From Perca fluviatilis (taxonomy: Eukaryota; Chordata; Actinopteri; Perciformes; Percidae), in contig NC_053118.1 in the NCBI RefSeq assembly GCF_010015445.1, positions 10,276,407 through 10,340,406 of the forward strand: 64,000 bases of DNA. The letters are read 5' to 3'. Below the pieces are notes generated by a model, which searched no databases, was not told where the DNA came from, and worked only from the letters and a program-made list of their open reading frames with translations. Position 1 is the stretch's first letter. The number at the start of each line of letters is the position of its first letter. The position numbers and the translations under genes were made by a program. Below are positions 49,496 through 62,200 of the stretch, piece after piece.

Positions 49496-49800
49496 AAGGT
49501 TTTTCATTTTTTGTCAGCAATACATGTTATTTCATGTTGTGTCAACAACAAAACATATATTTGTATGAATTGGAAACATTACGTTGTTCTGGCAATTATA
49601 ATTGCAAGTTGCCACAAGTCTTGATATGAGTTTTTATAAAAACTTAGGAATTAGTTGGAGGGACAAATTATTTTTGTACCCTCAACTACTGTCGTTATGT
49701 TGGCAGCACAATCCAGAAAGAGTAGTTAAAACTCAAAATAATTCATGCAACTAGTTCACTAATTTTTTTAAGTTGATACAAATAAGCACTGTTTACAGTG
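49496..49800. mobile_element. Family F inverted-repeat element, copy 2 (opposite orientation)
   Basis: Begins CACTGTAAAAAAGG and ends CTGTTTACAGTG. Interior 'ggcaattataattgcaagtt' and 'atgttggcagcacaatccag' are the reverse complements of copy 1 blocks. Confidence 0.75.
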
Positions 49801-50713
49801 TAGGAAACAATCAACATGACACTTAAATGCACTAGTGACATCACTGGCAAAGCATTTAGCTCCAATGTATAAGACTTACTTTAAAATATAGCCCTCTATG
49901 TGTTAGCAATTCAAACTCAGAGTTGGCTCATCTGTGCTCATGTTGCCTTGTTATGGAATATAAGAAAACATCCATCAAGAGCAACAAAACCATAAAAGTG
50001 TTGCCGGCTATTGAATCAGTGTTGATCTTTGCTGCCATCTTCAGGAAGCTGCACAGAAGAACATGTTGCACTGTATGTTGTGGTTGTTGCATGTAAACCC
50101 TCTTGATGTTGGGTGATTGTAGCAGTACTTTCTGCACAGCAGAAAACAAGCTCAATAGCAGCACAAAGACAGATAAAATTAACAATAAAATCTGTAGAAA
50201 GTAAGAATAATTAAGAAAGAGGCAAAAACAAAGGTGGTTAGGAGTTCCCACAGGAGTGATTTCAAACCAAGGCACATGTATTTGTCCCATACACAGTCAT
50301 ACCCAGTTTTGTTTCGTGCCAGAGCTCCAGAAAGCAACTGACAAATACAATGAATGAAAATGAATAGACTAGAATAGGCTACTATAGAATAGAATATTTT
50401 TTCTAAAATAAACAATAAAACAATATATCGGTACGTTTTAGAGAAAAACAAAACATGGTATAGTGAACAATGATACAGTTCTTGCTGAACTGATAAACTC
50501 CTATACAAGTTGATCCCATGAAGCCCTGTAAATACACACATTCCAGTCATGCTGGCCAACAATGCTGTTTTTCTGAGTTTCTGACTAAATAATTTAAACT
50601 ATTTTTGAGACACAGCGTTATAGACCAACAGACAATTGCTGACAATTTGAACAAAAGGACATAATACATGTGTGTTGAAATGAGAATATCTGAAGCTGTT
50701 CTGCTTCTGCCAA
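49801..50713. other. No gene recognised
   Basis: AT-rich; overlapping minus frames of 120 and 127 codons (49928-50290, 50179-50562) are hydrophobic and unassigned, most likely chance frames in AT-rich DNA. Confidence 0.4.
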
Positions 50714-50785
50714 AGAATCGGAATCAAGAATCGAGAAGAACCGGAATCGAAAGGAATAGAAGAATCGGAATTGGAATCAGAATTG
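50714..50785. repeat. Degenerate (GAATCR)n repeat
   Basis: Irregular GAATCGGAATC / GAACCGGAATC units over about 70 bp. Confidence 0.7.
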
Positions 50786-51312
50786 TTCAAATCCAAACGA
50801 TGCCCAACCCGCCTTGTGACAGGTATTGCCAACCTTCTAGTCTCCAAACAGCTGCCTACCTCAGGAATTAAGTTTTTTTAAGATTCAAGATTCAATACTT
50901 TTGCCATGCACTCTAAGAAATAAATCTGAAAAAGTTCTGTCGGCTCATTACCCGGACTCTGTTATTCAAAATTCTCTCACACAAAGCTGCTCAGTTAGTA
51001 AACTTCTGAAATTAACTATGTTCTTTTTTTAATGCTTTTCAACACTTTTTTCAACGCTTTAAACACTTTGTTTTTTGCTTTTGACTCTCGCTGATGCAAG
51101 TGCTGGTTAATAATATACGATAATGGTGTTGTGAATAGCTCACTACGGTAACTACGTTAATAACTACGTTAGCTGTCGTAGCACAGATAAATGTCCCATA
51201 ATGCAATTGGAAATGTAAACAAACAGAAATACAACTGTGAATCACGTTCTATGGACTCTTTCTGTTAAAATATACAGTCATACAACTGTTAATACACAGA
51301 TATTTCTTCGAG
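50786..51312. other. No gene recognised
   Basis: AT-rich sequence without placeable features. Confidence 0.4.
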
Positions 51313-51674
51313 CAGGGGTGTCTAACTCAATTTCACTGGAAAATAAGAATCACATCCAGGTCCAGACATGTTTAGTTTATTAACATGCTTTTATTTAAGA
51401 GAAAAGTCAAATAACTGTATTATTGTATGCCTTATAAAGTCTTCTCACTTACAGTTTGGTCCACATAAAGCCCTCAAAAAGTTAGCAAAAACGTCCCTTA
51501 GCCATCATAGAAAAAAGCCCCAAAAAAGGTCGAACAACGCGACAAAAACATCAAAAGAAGGGCCAAAAAAATTTAAAAAAAGCAAAATTTATTAGGATCC
51601 TAAATTGACATGCAGGCTGGATCAAAGTCTGAGTGGGGTCGGATTTGGCCCGCTGGCCTTTGGTTTAACACGTG
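51313..51674. mobile_element. hAT-type non-autonomous element with 8-bp target duplication
   Basis: Begins CAGGGGTGTCTAACTCAA and ends 'ggcctttggtttaacacgtg' (degenerate inverted repeat). Flanked by TCTTCGAG (51305-51312) and TCTTAGAG (51675-51682), 7 of 8 identical. Includes 'ggatttggcccgctgg', typical of the family. Confidence 0.82.
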
Positions 51675-51864
51675 TCTTAGAGTGTAGGTGCACATGGACC
51701 TTTATTTTGAAGTCGGAGAATTTGTGTCCTTAAATCCTCTTAGCAGATTAACCTTTCAAAAGCAAACCCTTCAGTTGCCCTGATGAAAGTCTGAGGTAGG
51801 CCTAAATTGTATTACACTGTAATAGATACAACATCAAAACTCTGTGAGATACCATGTTTTCACA

Positions 51865-51985
51865 ATGTCAGACGAAAATCAGAGAGATTCAGAAGAGGAT
51901 GACGATGATGATGACAGCGAGAGTGGATCAAGCAGAGGCCAAAATGGTTCATTTTTCACCAATGTATTCAATAGTTTGATTTCAG
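51865..51985 (+). CDS. Candidate first coding exon of an unidentified gene
   Basis: From the ATG at 51865 the frame gives MSDENQRDSEEDDDDDDSES followed by GSSRGQNGSFFTNVFNSLIS, then a strong donor-like site (TTTCAG|GTGGGT, junction at 51985/51986). Without splicing the frame ends at a TGA at 52015-52017 (50 residues). The acidic Asp/Glu/Ser start followed by a short hydrophobic segment looks like a real protein N-terminus rather than random translation, and the block is not part of a repeat I can place. I do not recognise the family and see no second exon. It lies 1.3 kb before the cyb5r4 start on the same strand, but the known cyb5r4 N-terminus is encoded at 53187, so an upstream alternative exon is only a possibility. 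Confidence 0.35.
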
Positions 51986-52616
51986 GTGGGTTATTTGCAT
52001 TTTTCATGTCAGTTTGAATTGAAAGCATCGGAGTGATTAATATTGTTAATAATGACCATGTAAGTCTCTCAACCAATGTTAAAAGCCAGCATGCACAATA
52101 GTCTACAGGATCCTGGGGAGTGGCAAACCTGAACGTAATGCAGCCATTGTTAATGTTATTACACCTGTGCTACTCCTCTATAGCATTTCAAAATATCTGC
52201 GTAATAAAAAAAGATAGAGGGGGAATCCATCCATCCTAATATGCACTTTATGGTTTCTTATAAACAAGCTTATTTAGTTTGATTCAAATTCAAACCTGAT
52301 TTATTTTTAGTTTAAAGGGTATGACTTAAATTTGGTTTCATATGTATTATCATTATCTACCCAAGATCTTCCTCGTTGTCAGTGTTTTGGTTTATTTTCG
52401 TAGAAAAAAAAGTTGATTGAAATCAAGAAAGAAAAAATGAAACACCATGGTCATTTTATTTATCACTACCTTTATCATTCCAAGTGTTATTTGTAAAAAC
52501 ATATGTTATTTTTGAGTTCTTAAAGGAACTTACATTACTTTCTTGTCTTGTGATGCCTTGTAAATGCTGGCTTAACGCAAGGCCCTTTATATATACATAG
52601 TAAAGCCTACCATAGA

Positions 52617-52620
<4 letters not shown>
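51986..52620. other. No gene recognised
   Basis: AT-rich sequence between the candidate exon and the (AT)n tract. Confidence 0.4.

Positions 52621-52688
<68 letters not shown>
52621..52688. repeat. (AT)34 microsatellite upstream of cyb5r4
   Basis: 68 bp of pure AT, ending 498 bp before the cyb5r4 start codon. Confidence 0.98.
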
Positions 52689-52691
<3 letters not shown>

Positions 52692-53186
52692 CGAACAGTA
52701 GAGGGCAACAGAGGACCGTCGCAACTTGATGACACCATTTGTTGACGTCGTCGTCAAATTGTGCGACAATTAACATTAGCGAGTGTAGTCTTTACATGGT
52801 GGCGGAACCAATTACTTAGCTAGATAGCGAGCAACTTATGAATTTGCTTCTTAATTATTTATTTAACACGGCAAATATTAACTTTAATCGAAATGTAATG
52901 TGACGATATATAATGTGCTGTTATTAGTTAGCACGTAATGTCTTCTTAGCCTAGCTTAGCTTAGCCTTTCTAGCTAAGCAGCATTGCTCAACACAGTTTT
53001 TCAAGAGAAATGTGTCACAACCAATGACTGTTAAGGTCACAACAAGGGAGGGGACTTGTACCTTTTACATCTAGCAGCCGGTGTGACTAAGTTACAAAAC
53101 TGTCGTGCGTGTGTGTTATGTGGTGAACTACCGTTGGTTAAATAGGGTTTCTTCGAAACTGGGGCTGCCTCCGAAGCGTTCCCAAC
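52689..53186 (+). promoter_or_regulatory. cyb5r4: Putative cyb5r4 promoter and 5'UTR
   Basis: Inferred from position directly upstream of the first coding exon. CpGs become more frequent toward 53150-53270. A CRE-like core 'gttgacgtcgtcg' lies near 52742 and a 'ccaatgactg' CCAAT motif near 53020. No TATA box at a useful distance. The transcription start is not determined. Confidence 0.4.
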
Positions 53187-53270
53187 ATGTTGAACGTTCC
53201 CAGCCAGTCGTTCCCTGCGCCGTGTTCCCAGCAGCGGGTCGCTCCGTCCGGCCAGTCCGGAAGGAACAAG
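53187..53270 (+). CDS. cyb5r4: cyb5r4 coding exon 1
   Basis: 84 nt, residues 1-28 (MLNVPSQSFPAPCSQQRVAP and SGQSGRNK). Ends in phase 0 at AAG|GTAACA. GC-rich relative to its surroundings. Confidence 0.96.
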
Positions 53271-56200
53271 GTAACACCACAACAGATGAAAATCACTTCT
53301 TCTTTCTATATAAAGTATACATAAAACCTTTTCTAAAACCTGAGAGTGTAAAGTTGTCTTGGAGTGACAAAAGTAGCCTACATACCCTATAATAATAGTG
53401 AACTCCACGTCTAGGAGCTAGCTAACGTTAAATCCTTCAGAGCTGTCTTAATTTCGACATAGCCTACATATAGTCAACAGTGAAGCATGTGCTAATTTTG
53501 TTAAGTTGCAGTTGCTCACAGTCAAATTCAACGTGAAATAAGAGTAAGAAAAGAGCTTGTCAGTAAGTGTATAAAGTAATATAGCTACAGTTAGAAATAA
53601 AAACGTTAAGTAGAAGTAAAGTGAGATTAGGTTAAAAAGATTGTTTCTAAAACAATGGATTGTACAAATGATACTGTAGTGCAGTGTGAACATAATGAAA
53701 TACAGTGTCAACAGAAATACAGTACAAACATATAAGTACAGTGTGAATATTAGTAGCAGCACTGAATGAATAACATATATTACACATGTAACTGATACAT
53801 TATTGCACCAAGTAAGTATTGTACATAATTGTCCAAGAATATTGAGATGTTATGTGGAAATGTGTGCTGTGAGTCCAGTTTTAGACACTCTAAGCATGTA
53901 TCACTCAGAGGGAGGAGTTGTCCCCCCACCAGGCCTAAATCAGTGGGAATTATGTAGATTATGGGGGTGGAGCAGTGGATATGACAAATGCCGTTGTTGT
54001 GAGAGATCTGGGTTCGATTCCCACTGCAATACATCAGCCAATGTATCCCTGAGCAAGGCACATAACCCATAGTTGTTCCAGAGGCGTACGACCTCTGACT
54101 TATATAGCAATTACATGTCACTTTGGATAAAAGCGTCAGCTAAATGACATGTAATGAATTATTTTGTAATGTATTTTTTAAGACGTGTTCTAACCCTTGT
54201 GTTGTCTTCCCATCAACCTTGAAAGAAACATTTTTTTTTTGACGTTTTTGACGCCTTTTTTTCACAGTTTGTTTTTGCTTTTTCCAACATTTTAAATTGT
54301 TAAATTTTTCTTCTACACATTTTCAGAATTTATTTCTACGTCCCATATTTTCTGATATAAAACAAAAATTGGGTCAAAGTGACCCGAAGTCAACACAAGG
54401 GTTAAACTACAGTTACAGTGGGGCGGCTTGGTTGGAATCTTAGACGTAGTCATATCTTCAAATCTCCAGTTAGCTTTTAGCACTGACCTAATGTAGGGCC
54501 CTATGGAATCTGTCTTATAGCTTTTTTAAATTCTCAATTTCGTAATTCCGACCTATAATCTGTTATCACAGAAACTATTGGGCTTTGCATTAATGCTGCC
54601 GTCAGTCTATGACTGGCCCCAGCCTTGTCGAAAAAAAAAAAAAAGAAACTTGCCACCGGGCTTAACAACTTTTCTGGGGGAAACCCTGTGGGAGGAGTTG
54701 TCCAGGATGGAATGTATTTTTGACAGCATCCTCCTCTCTGACACTGGCTGCATCTCATTTCTCTTAAATTGCATCCCCGGCTCCTCCACTTGCCTCCCTT
54801 CCTCGTGTCTTAGTCCGTTCCACCGAGGAAGTACGGGAGAGATGCGAGGAAATCATGGGAGGAGAGAGGAAGCGAGCAAATGTGTTTTAAAGATGAGACG
54901 TCCTTTACTCTGATGCATCCCATTAATTCGTCAGCTGTATGGGCGGTGTTAGAGTGGCAACCCTTTCAGCTGCACAGCTTCTGGGAATCCTCACTCGTAG
55001 CTCCTCGGAGAGCCCTCCTCGATGCTCACTCCTCGGGGTAGAAATAAGAGCTTTGAGATGGCCTTTTCGGATGAGGGACAGAACTGTTTCAGCCGAGGAC
55101 CGAGGAGCTATCAAATAAGAGACATGAGATGCAGCCACTGTCTTTAAGGAGTCCAGCTCCACCCCAACAACATCACTGGCCTTGCGGATCAGATTGTTGA
55201 GTCCGTTGGTGTCTGCCAGTTGTGTTATTCAAATTCTGTCGACGCACGGGCTCAACGTGACGATGCTTTGTCTTAAATTTGGTCTTAACATGCGTTCACA
55301 TATCTCCAGAAGAGAATAATACAAGGCTATCTTCTTTTACTTGACTCTGCCCTTGCCTATTTAACGCTAGGTGGCGTTGAAGCCTGGCCACAGTTTAATG
55401 GACTGGATTCGATTTTCCAAGAGTGGAAAAGATCTGACAGGGCTCAGAGGGCGCCTGATTGAAGTTACCCAGGAAGAGCTGCAGAAACACAACACAAGGG
55501 AGGACTGCTGGACCTGCATACGAGGTGAGCCTGCATGATAGTCTGACATAGGACAGGGGCTGCTTCACACTTGAGCCCGAGACACACTAAGCCGATAATC
55601 GGCCGTCGGACAGTCTGGCGAGCTCAGTAACTCGACTCTGTTCAGTGTATTCCATGCCGTCGTCCTTCATTTTGGCTGATTTGACAAGTATAATCGGCGG
55701 GAGGGGCACTGCCGGCAGTCGGACTCAAATGACCCATCTGATTGGTAGAGTGCTAACCCGGAAATGGGGAGCGGAATGAGCGTGACTAGAGTCTCTCAAA
55801 ATCTGCCGAAAATCTTTTAAACTGACCATTGACGATCTGAAATGAAGACAGATTCAGCAACTGCATGGCCTATTTCTCGCTTAAAATGTTTTCAGAAACA
55901 CGTTTCGGTGAACTATTTTAGTACAATATGAGATCGTATTCTGAACAAGCCGCCATGACAGTCTGGCTTTGAATTTCCGGAGAAACCAGACCAACGTGAC
56001 GCGTTCGTCCAATCAGCTGCCGGTTTTCATTTTTTGGGCGACAATATAGATTAGTGCCGCCTGCTGTTAAGGAGACGTATTACGCCTCGTCTCTTCGGTG
56101 TGTTCCGAGGCACTTTTTTGACCAACTCGGGGAGACTGATCAGTCCGACTGCCTTTTCTGCCGAGGGTCGGCCATCTTGTCGGTGTGTCTGGACCTTTAA

Positions 56201-59200
56201 AAGAAACAGGGGAATAAGTTAACCTGCATGGTAGCTGTTAGGGCTGTGACGATATGCTTTTGTTGATTGTCGATCAATTTTAGGAAAAAATCTATCGATT
56301 TTAAAAGTCGTCGAAAAAAAAAAATCACGATGCATACAATTTTAGATATTTTCCCCCCAACCCCTAGTAGCGTTTAGTAGTGTTTAGCAGGTTGGAGAAT
56401 ACTTGATGTCAGCTTAATGATACTTGATCTCACCTATCTCAGTCCAAGTCTCCTTAAAAAATAATCCAAGCCACACTGTAGCTTGTCAGCTAGCCACTGC
56501 TAGCTGACAAGCTACTGCTGGCATTAAACATAATGCCATCATTTGACATACAGTAAGTGTGTTGCGGTTATCATTTCTGTCAGCAGAGGACGCTGGAACG
56601 TGATATACACAAAGCTCTTTTTCCTTCTGGATGTTTTCAGGTATGGTTTACAACGTGACCCCCTACATGGACTACCACCCTGGTGGGGAAGCTGAGCTGA
56701 TGAAGGCCGCTGGGATAGATGGCACTGAGCTGTTTGACCAGGTATGGAAGGGGATGGAGAAAGAGCACCGTCGTTTTCATGGTACTTTATAAACCTAAAG
56801 GTACAAATTTTAAAGGTGCAGTTATTTTCCAACTTCAACTTTTATTATCCCAAAGGAAGTTTGATCTGCAGCAGGCATCAAATCCAGGGTTTCCGCCAGA
56901 TCTCAAAGGTCCCATGGCATGAAAATTTCACTTCATGAGTTTTTTTTAACATTAATATGAGTTCCCCCAGCCTGCCTATGGTCCCCCAGTGGCTAGAAAT
57001 GGCGATAGGTGTAAACCTAGCCCTGGGTATCCTGCTCTGCCTTTGAGAATATTGAAAGCTCAGATGGGCCGATCTGGAATCTTCCCTTTATGATCTCATT
57101 AGGCGAAAGGTTACCTCCCCTTTCTCTGCTTTGCCCGCCCAGAGAATTTGGCCCACCCATGAGAAAACTTATATTGCAGCCAATCAGCTTTCGTGTGATT
57201 GGTGCGAGTCTCTTTTACAGATTGTACCACGGACATAAAACAGATTTCATTCTTCAGCTATGGGGACGTGCAAGTTTAGCGATGCCTTTAGCGAAAAAGG
57301 CAAAGTTGATGTTGTGATAAAGGTCTTAAATTTCCTTCATGATGGTATTAAAAAGTCTTAAATTTGACTTAGTGAAACCTGCAGAAACCCTGAAATCACA
57401 TCAAGGACCATGACAAGCATATTATATTGACAGCACAACAACAGCAACAAACATAGAAACATACACAACACAAATGAAAACCAGGTACGCCCGCCACACT
57501 GAGCCAGCAGCTAAAATACAAGATACTAAACATTAGATAACAGCACAGTAAATAAATTCATGTTAAAGGCTAACTACCGGGGTTTTTTTCAACCTGGACC
57601 TTATTTTCCTATGTTTTTGTGTCTAAGTGACTGATGGGAACAACAATCTTTGACATTGGTCCAGTATTAAGCGAGATCGCTGCAGTCGGCAGTGGCAAAA
57701 TAAGCTACAATGTAAGTTAATGGGCTGCCTTGTGAGTGCTGCACGGTTTAATGCAGTTCTATTAGCTCTTTAATCTGTTCATGGGTGACTTGATTGGGTT
57801 TACATGTGTTGCTATGGTGACATGCGTGTGTTTTTTGCATAGGTCCATCGTTGGGTGAACTATGAGTCCATGTTAAAAGAGTGCCTGGTGGGCAGGATGG
57901 CCACCAAGGTCCCCACAGCCAATAAAGGTACACACACACACACACATACACACACACGTAGAACACATTAGGGAGCGTTTCAGAAGTGGAGCGTCTTGCC
58001 TGCCCGACTCGCAGCTTATATTGTCTCTACAAGTACTTTACAGAACACTCACATGTTTATTAAGCTAGTATCTACCTTCCACTTCAGGCACTCCTACGGT
58101 TAAACTCCATGCCTTCTCTTTTTTGGCGCTGTCTTTATAAAAAAGATGTGTGATGTCTGTTATGTTTTTCATCCTCCAAGATGAATTTCAGAGAAAGATG
58201 GCTCCTAGGAGGGAGTGTAACATCACTGTATACGACCCTTTAAGTCACAAAGTTGAAATTATGATTAAGACGTATTCTAGTTTTTCTGGCCATTGCAATT
58301 GGAGGTATTAGACAATGGAAACATTTTAAATGCAGCTGTATAGAAAAATAATACAAGTAACTAAGGTTTTCTATACATTAAAAAATATTAGAGGCTGATC
58401 AATAAAGTGTGTACCCTTATCACAGGCATTTAAATAACCAAAGAGAACTTTGTAAGAAAAAAAATGTACGTCATGTGTTCATTTAAAAAAAAAAAAAACT
58501 AATATACGTATTGGCATCTACACCCAGTATCAGTCCGACTGTAATTTATACATAGCTGGGCTTGAAAAATAAATACATACAAATATTGTTGGTTGTGGTA
58601 GATGTAAAACATAACTGTCACAAAGCTGTGTTTCCAAAGTGTAAGGACCCTGTTGATGGATCCTGCACAAAGCTAGTCACAAAAATGGTTTAAGCACATT
58701 GTTATCCCACATAATGTTTCTGCCTGAACCCTTCAGGTTACTTAAAGCTGTCCTTAATATCATAAATGATATGAGTAAATTCCTTGGGGATGACAATGTT
58801 GATAGAATGCTTTTACTTGTAGTTCTAAAAGTAGTACCAGTCTGTCACTCTTGAGAACTTTTAACAAGTTGATTTCCTCTCAAAAATGTGACTAATAAAA
58901 TATTAAAAAAGAGATTTAAAAAAGAAAAGGAAGTGCAAGTGTCTGCAACTGGATTTTAATGTAGTATTAGAATGAGTGTAAACAGTGGCTGCCTGGAAAT
59001 CTATCTAAAGAATTATGGTATGCCTCAGTAGTGGTTTGCGTTCATTTCTGTTTTTCTTGTCAGCTATCACTCCTCCTACGCCACCGACTGGCCTCGCCCC
59101 ACCTATGTCAGTGGCTCCTCCCCAAGACAAAGACTCCCGGCCTCGGTATGAAAGGACATCTAAAAACAAATATAATAATGACACGTCAGAGTTAAACTCA

Positions 59201-62200
59201 TACTCAATGACATTATTATTATTATTATCTGCTGTCTGTTGTTTGTGTAGGTATGACTGGTTCCAAACTGATGTGACTGTTCATCTGGTCCTTTATGCTA
59301 AACGGAAGGTAATCCCTCATCGACCACACCCACATTCCTGAGGCATCAAATAAGCTACTGAGCTCTGTTGGCATACAGTTAAAAATCCAGTGGGTTGTTG
59401 ATGAGATATAGAGTGTGTGCCCAAGCCTGCCCAAGCCTGGCCCAAGGCAGGACCAAGGAAGGGAGACCACGCTTACTTGTAACTAAAAATAAGTTTATTT
59501 TACATAACTAAAAGGGTATTTGCCGTAAAGACAAACTAATACAACCAAAGCAAACCGGGTGGAAGCCAAGGGTATAGAAAGAGACTGGCTGAGCTGGTTA
59601 GCTGAATCTCCCTGATGATCCGACTCCACCCACCAGGCTGATGAAGGGAGGGGCATGCACAATGAGGGTTGTGTCACAGGTGCGTGTTTGTCATTTTTGC
59701 TTCAAGACTGAGACCAAGCACAACAAAAGCACCCAGAAATCACTGCTAATGTGTGTGTCCCCTGCTGCAGCCTCTATCTGCAGGCTAGACACCAGGATCC
59801 CTCTTGATCTTCACCTTTGTCCCCCCCCAACCATGTGAGGGTTGGGACGGCGTAAAGCTAGGTTTACGGTAGCCACCGTGTTCCGGTTCCGGTCATTCAT
59901 AAAATGACGTCGCCGCGGCTGTCGTTTCCAGCGCGAAGGCTCCGCAATCTGTCGCAGCGCGTCGTCGAGCACCTCTGAATTTTTGTAACTACGCGCCCGC
60001 TGCGCTTTCAGTTCAACACGTTCGGCTGGGAAGAGCAGATTCACTTCTACGAATGTGTAATTCTCCATGTACAGACCACAGGGAGTCAAACAGCCTTTAA
60101 TTTGTGGTCCGAGAGAGACACCACACTGGGAGAAGAAAAAAACATTTTGCTGGAGAATGTGGAAAAACACGAGAGATCGTTTTGTCAAAGCTAAAAAAAC
60201 GGCTTCATGGAAAGAGTGTTCTTAACAGTGTTAGAAGCAGATGGTCGTTAAGATGTGGAGAAAAACAAGAGTCATGTTAATGATCAGAGTAGATGAATAT
60301 AAGGTGTTTCGCGGCAGGTCTGTGTTTAACATCAGTGTTGGGAGTAACGCGTTCCAAAAGTAACGCAATTAGAGTAATATTGTAGCCGTTACAATCTCAG
60401 TAACACGAGTTACAATCTCAGTAACGCGAGTTACAACGCATGTTAAACCGACATTTAGTGGCGTTTTTTTAAGAATTCACCAACACCGCGCGCAAAACAT
60501 GACAGATAACAACATGCCGGGAATTAATGTTTAGTCCTGCTACACGTAATATCATTACATTTTTATCAGCGGTGGAAAGTAACTATACCGTAGGCTACTT
60601 TGATTCAATTGTAGGGTGCTTTTAATTGAGTATTTTCATTTTCTCCTACTTATTAGGCTACTTCTAGTCCACCACAATTCAGAGTCAAGTAGGCTATTGT
60701 ACGATTTACTTAACATTTATTTTATAGCTTTATTTGCTTTGCAGAGTCAGATTAATAAAACAAAATAATATGACTAAATTATGATGTATATAGTGGATAA
60801 AGATGAGACTTTGTTGATCCGGTGGTAAAATTCACACAAGCTACCTGCCAAGTCAAACTTCCGCTGTTAATTTGGTGAAAGTAATGCAAAAGTAGTGTAA
60901 AGCATTACAATTCAGAGACGGTAATAGTGTAATATAACTAATTACTCTCAAATGACAGTAACTAGTAATCAATAATGTATTACATTTTGGAAGTAACTTG
61001 CCCAACACTGTTTATGTTTATGGATGTGTTTACTGCTGTTGCCAGGCAGCCTGCTTTCCTTAACTTCCGGCCTCTTCTTCTCTACTACTTCTTGATTTAT
61101 TTGCAGATTATTTTGTTCAATTCAATTCAATTTTATTTATAGTATCAAATCATAACACAAGTTATCTCGAGACACTTTACAGATAGAGTAGGTCGAGACC
61201 ACACTCTATAATTTACAAAGCCACAACAATTGCAGTAATTCCCTCAAGAGCAAGCAGTGCGACAGTGGCGAGGAAAAACTCCCTCTTGGGAAGAAACCTG
61301 GGACAGACCCAGGCTCTTGGTAGGCGGTGTCTGACGGTGCCGGTTGGGGATGTGATGAACAGTGGCGATAATAGTCACATTAATAATGGAACAGTGACTT
61401 CAAATGGTAGTCGTAGTAGTTCATGTCATATCAGGGCGCTGCAGGGCGTTACAGGATGTAGCGTGGCCCAGCAGAGCAGGGATGGACGTAGCAGGAAGCA
61501 GCAGGGTTCAGCAGGACGCAGGATGACATTGCAGGGCACCGCTGAGCTCAGCAGGGAGTGCAGCATGACCACGGCGACAGCTGCAACCAGGATCTTGGTG
61601 CCAACGTTCTCCAAGGAAATACGCTGGGGGGAAAAAACATAAGGACTCCGGGGAGTAAACTCCCCAGAAGCTAGGATTAATAACAAGCATTTCTGGAACG
61701 GGATGCACACAAATGGTAATAGAAAGGGAGAGGAGAGAGCAGCTCAGTGTGTCAAAGGAAGGAAGTCCCCCGGCAGTCTAGAACTATAACAGCGTAACTA
61801 AGAGAGACAGGTCGTACGCCCTCTCGTGTTTCGGAGAGTACTGCAACGAACAATGCGTTGAGCATAAACTCTTCTAGTGCGCAACTATTTTGTATTAATG
61901 AACCTCCGTTACATTCAAGCCAATGCCAAATGAGTTGATACAAAGCTAATTAAGACTCGTCAGCTCCACACAACTCTCTCTGTATTTCTCAGTAAGGGTA
62001 TGTTTACTAAATGGTATAGTCCGGCAACTTTCGAGCGCAGAAGCTTGAGTGATGCGTTGCATATCAGGCTGAGAAAGGACAACAGCGTTCAGCTTTGGAA
62101 ACAAAGAGGATATAAAAACTACAGGATAATTTCATGTTTTTGAAACCACCGTTTCCTCCCCGAGTTACTAGCAACTGGTGGGGGAGGGGTGGTGAGCGAC

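Larger units (their letters stand above)
53271..55370 (+). other. cyb5r4: cyb5r4 intron 1
   Basis: 2100 bp, GTAACA...CGCTAG. Holds a tRNA SINE, a TTAA-type element, and an antisense Rex1-like LINE piece itself split by a small inverted-repeat element. 53450-53800 is AT-rich with nothing placeable. Confidence 0.9.

Noticed and set aside
49928..50562. Two hydrophobic minus-strand frames (120 and 127 codons)
   Set aside because: Phe/Leu/Ile-rich as expected from AT-rich DNA, overlapping each other, no motif.
59811..60188. 125-codon minus frame in cyb5r4 intron 6
   Set aside because: No recognisable domain; the block looks like a decayed DNA element and the frame runs into unrelated intron sequence.
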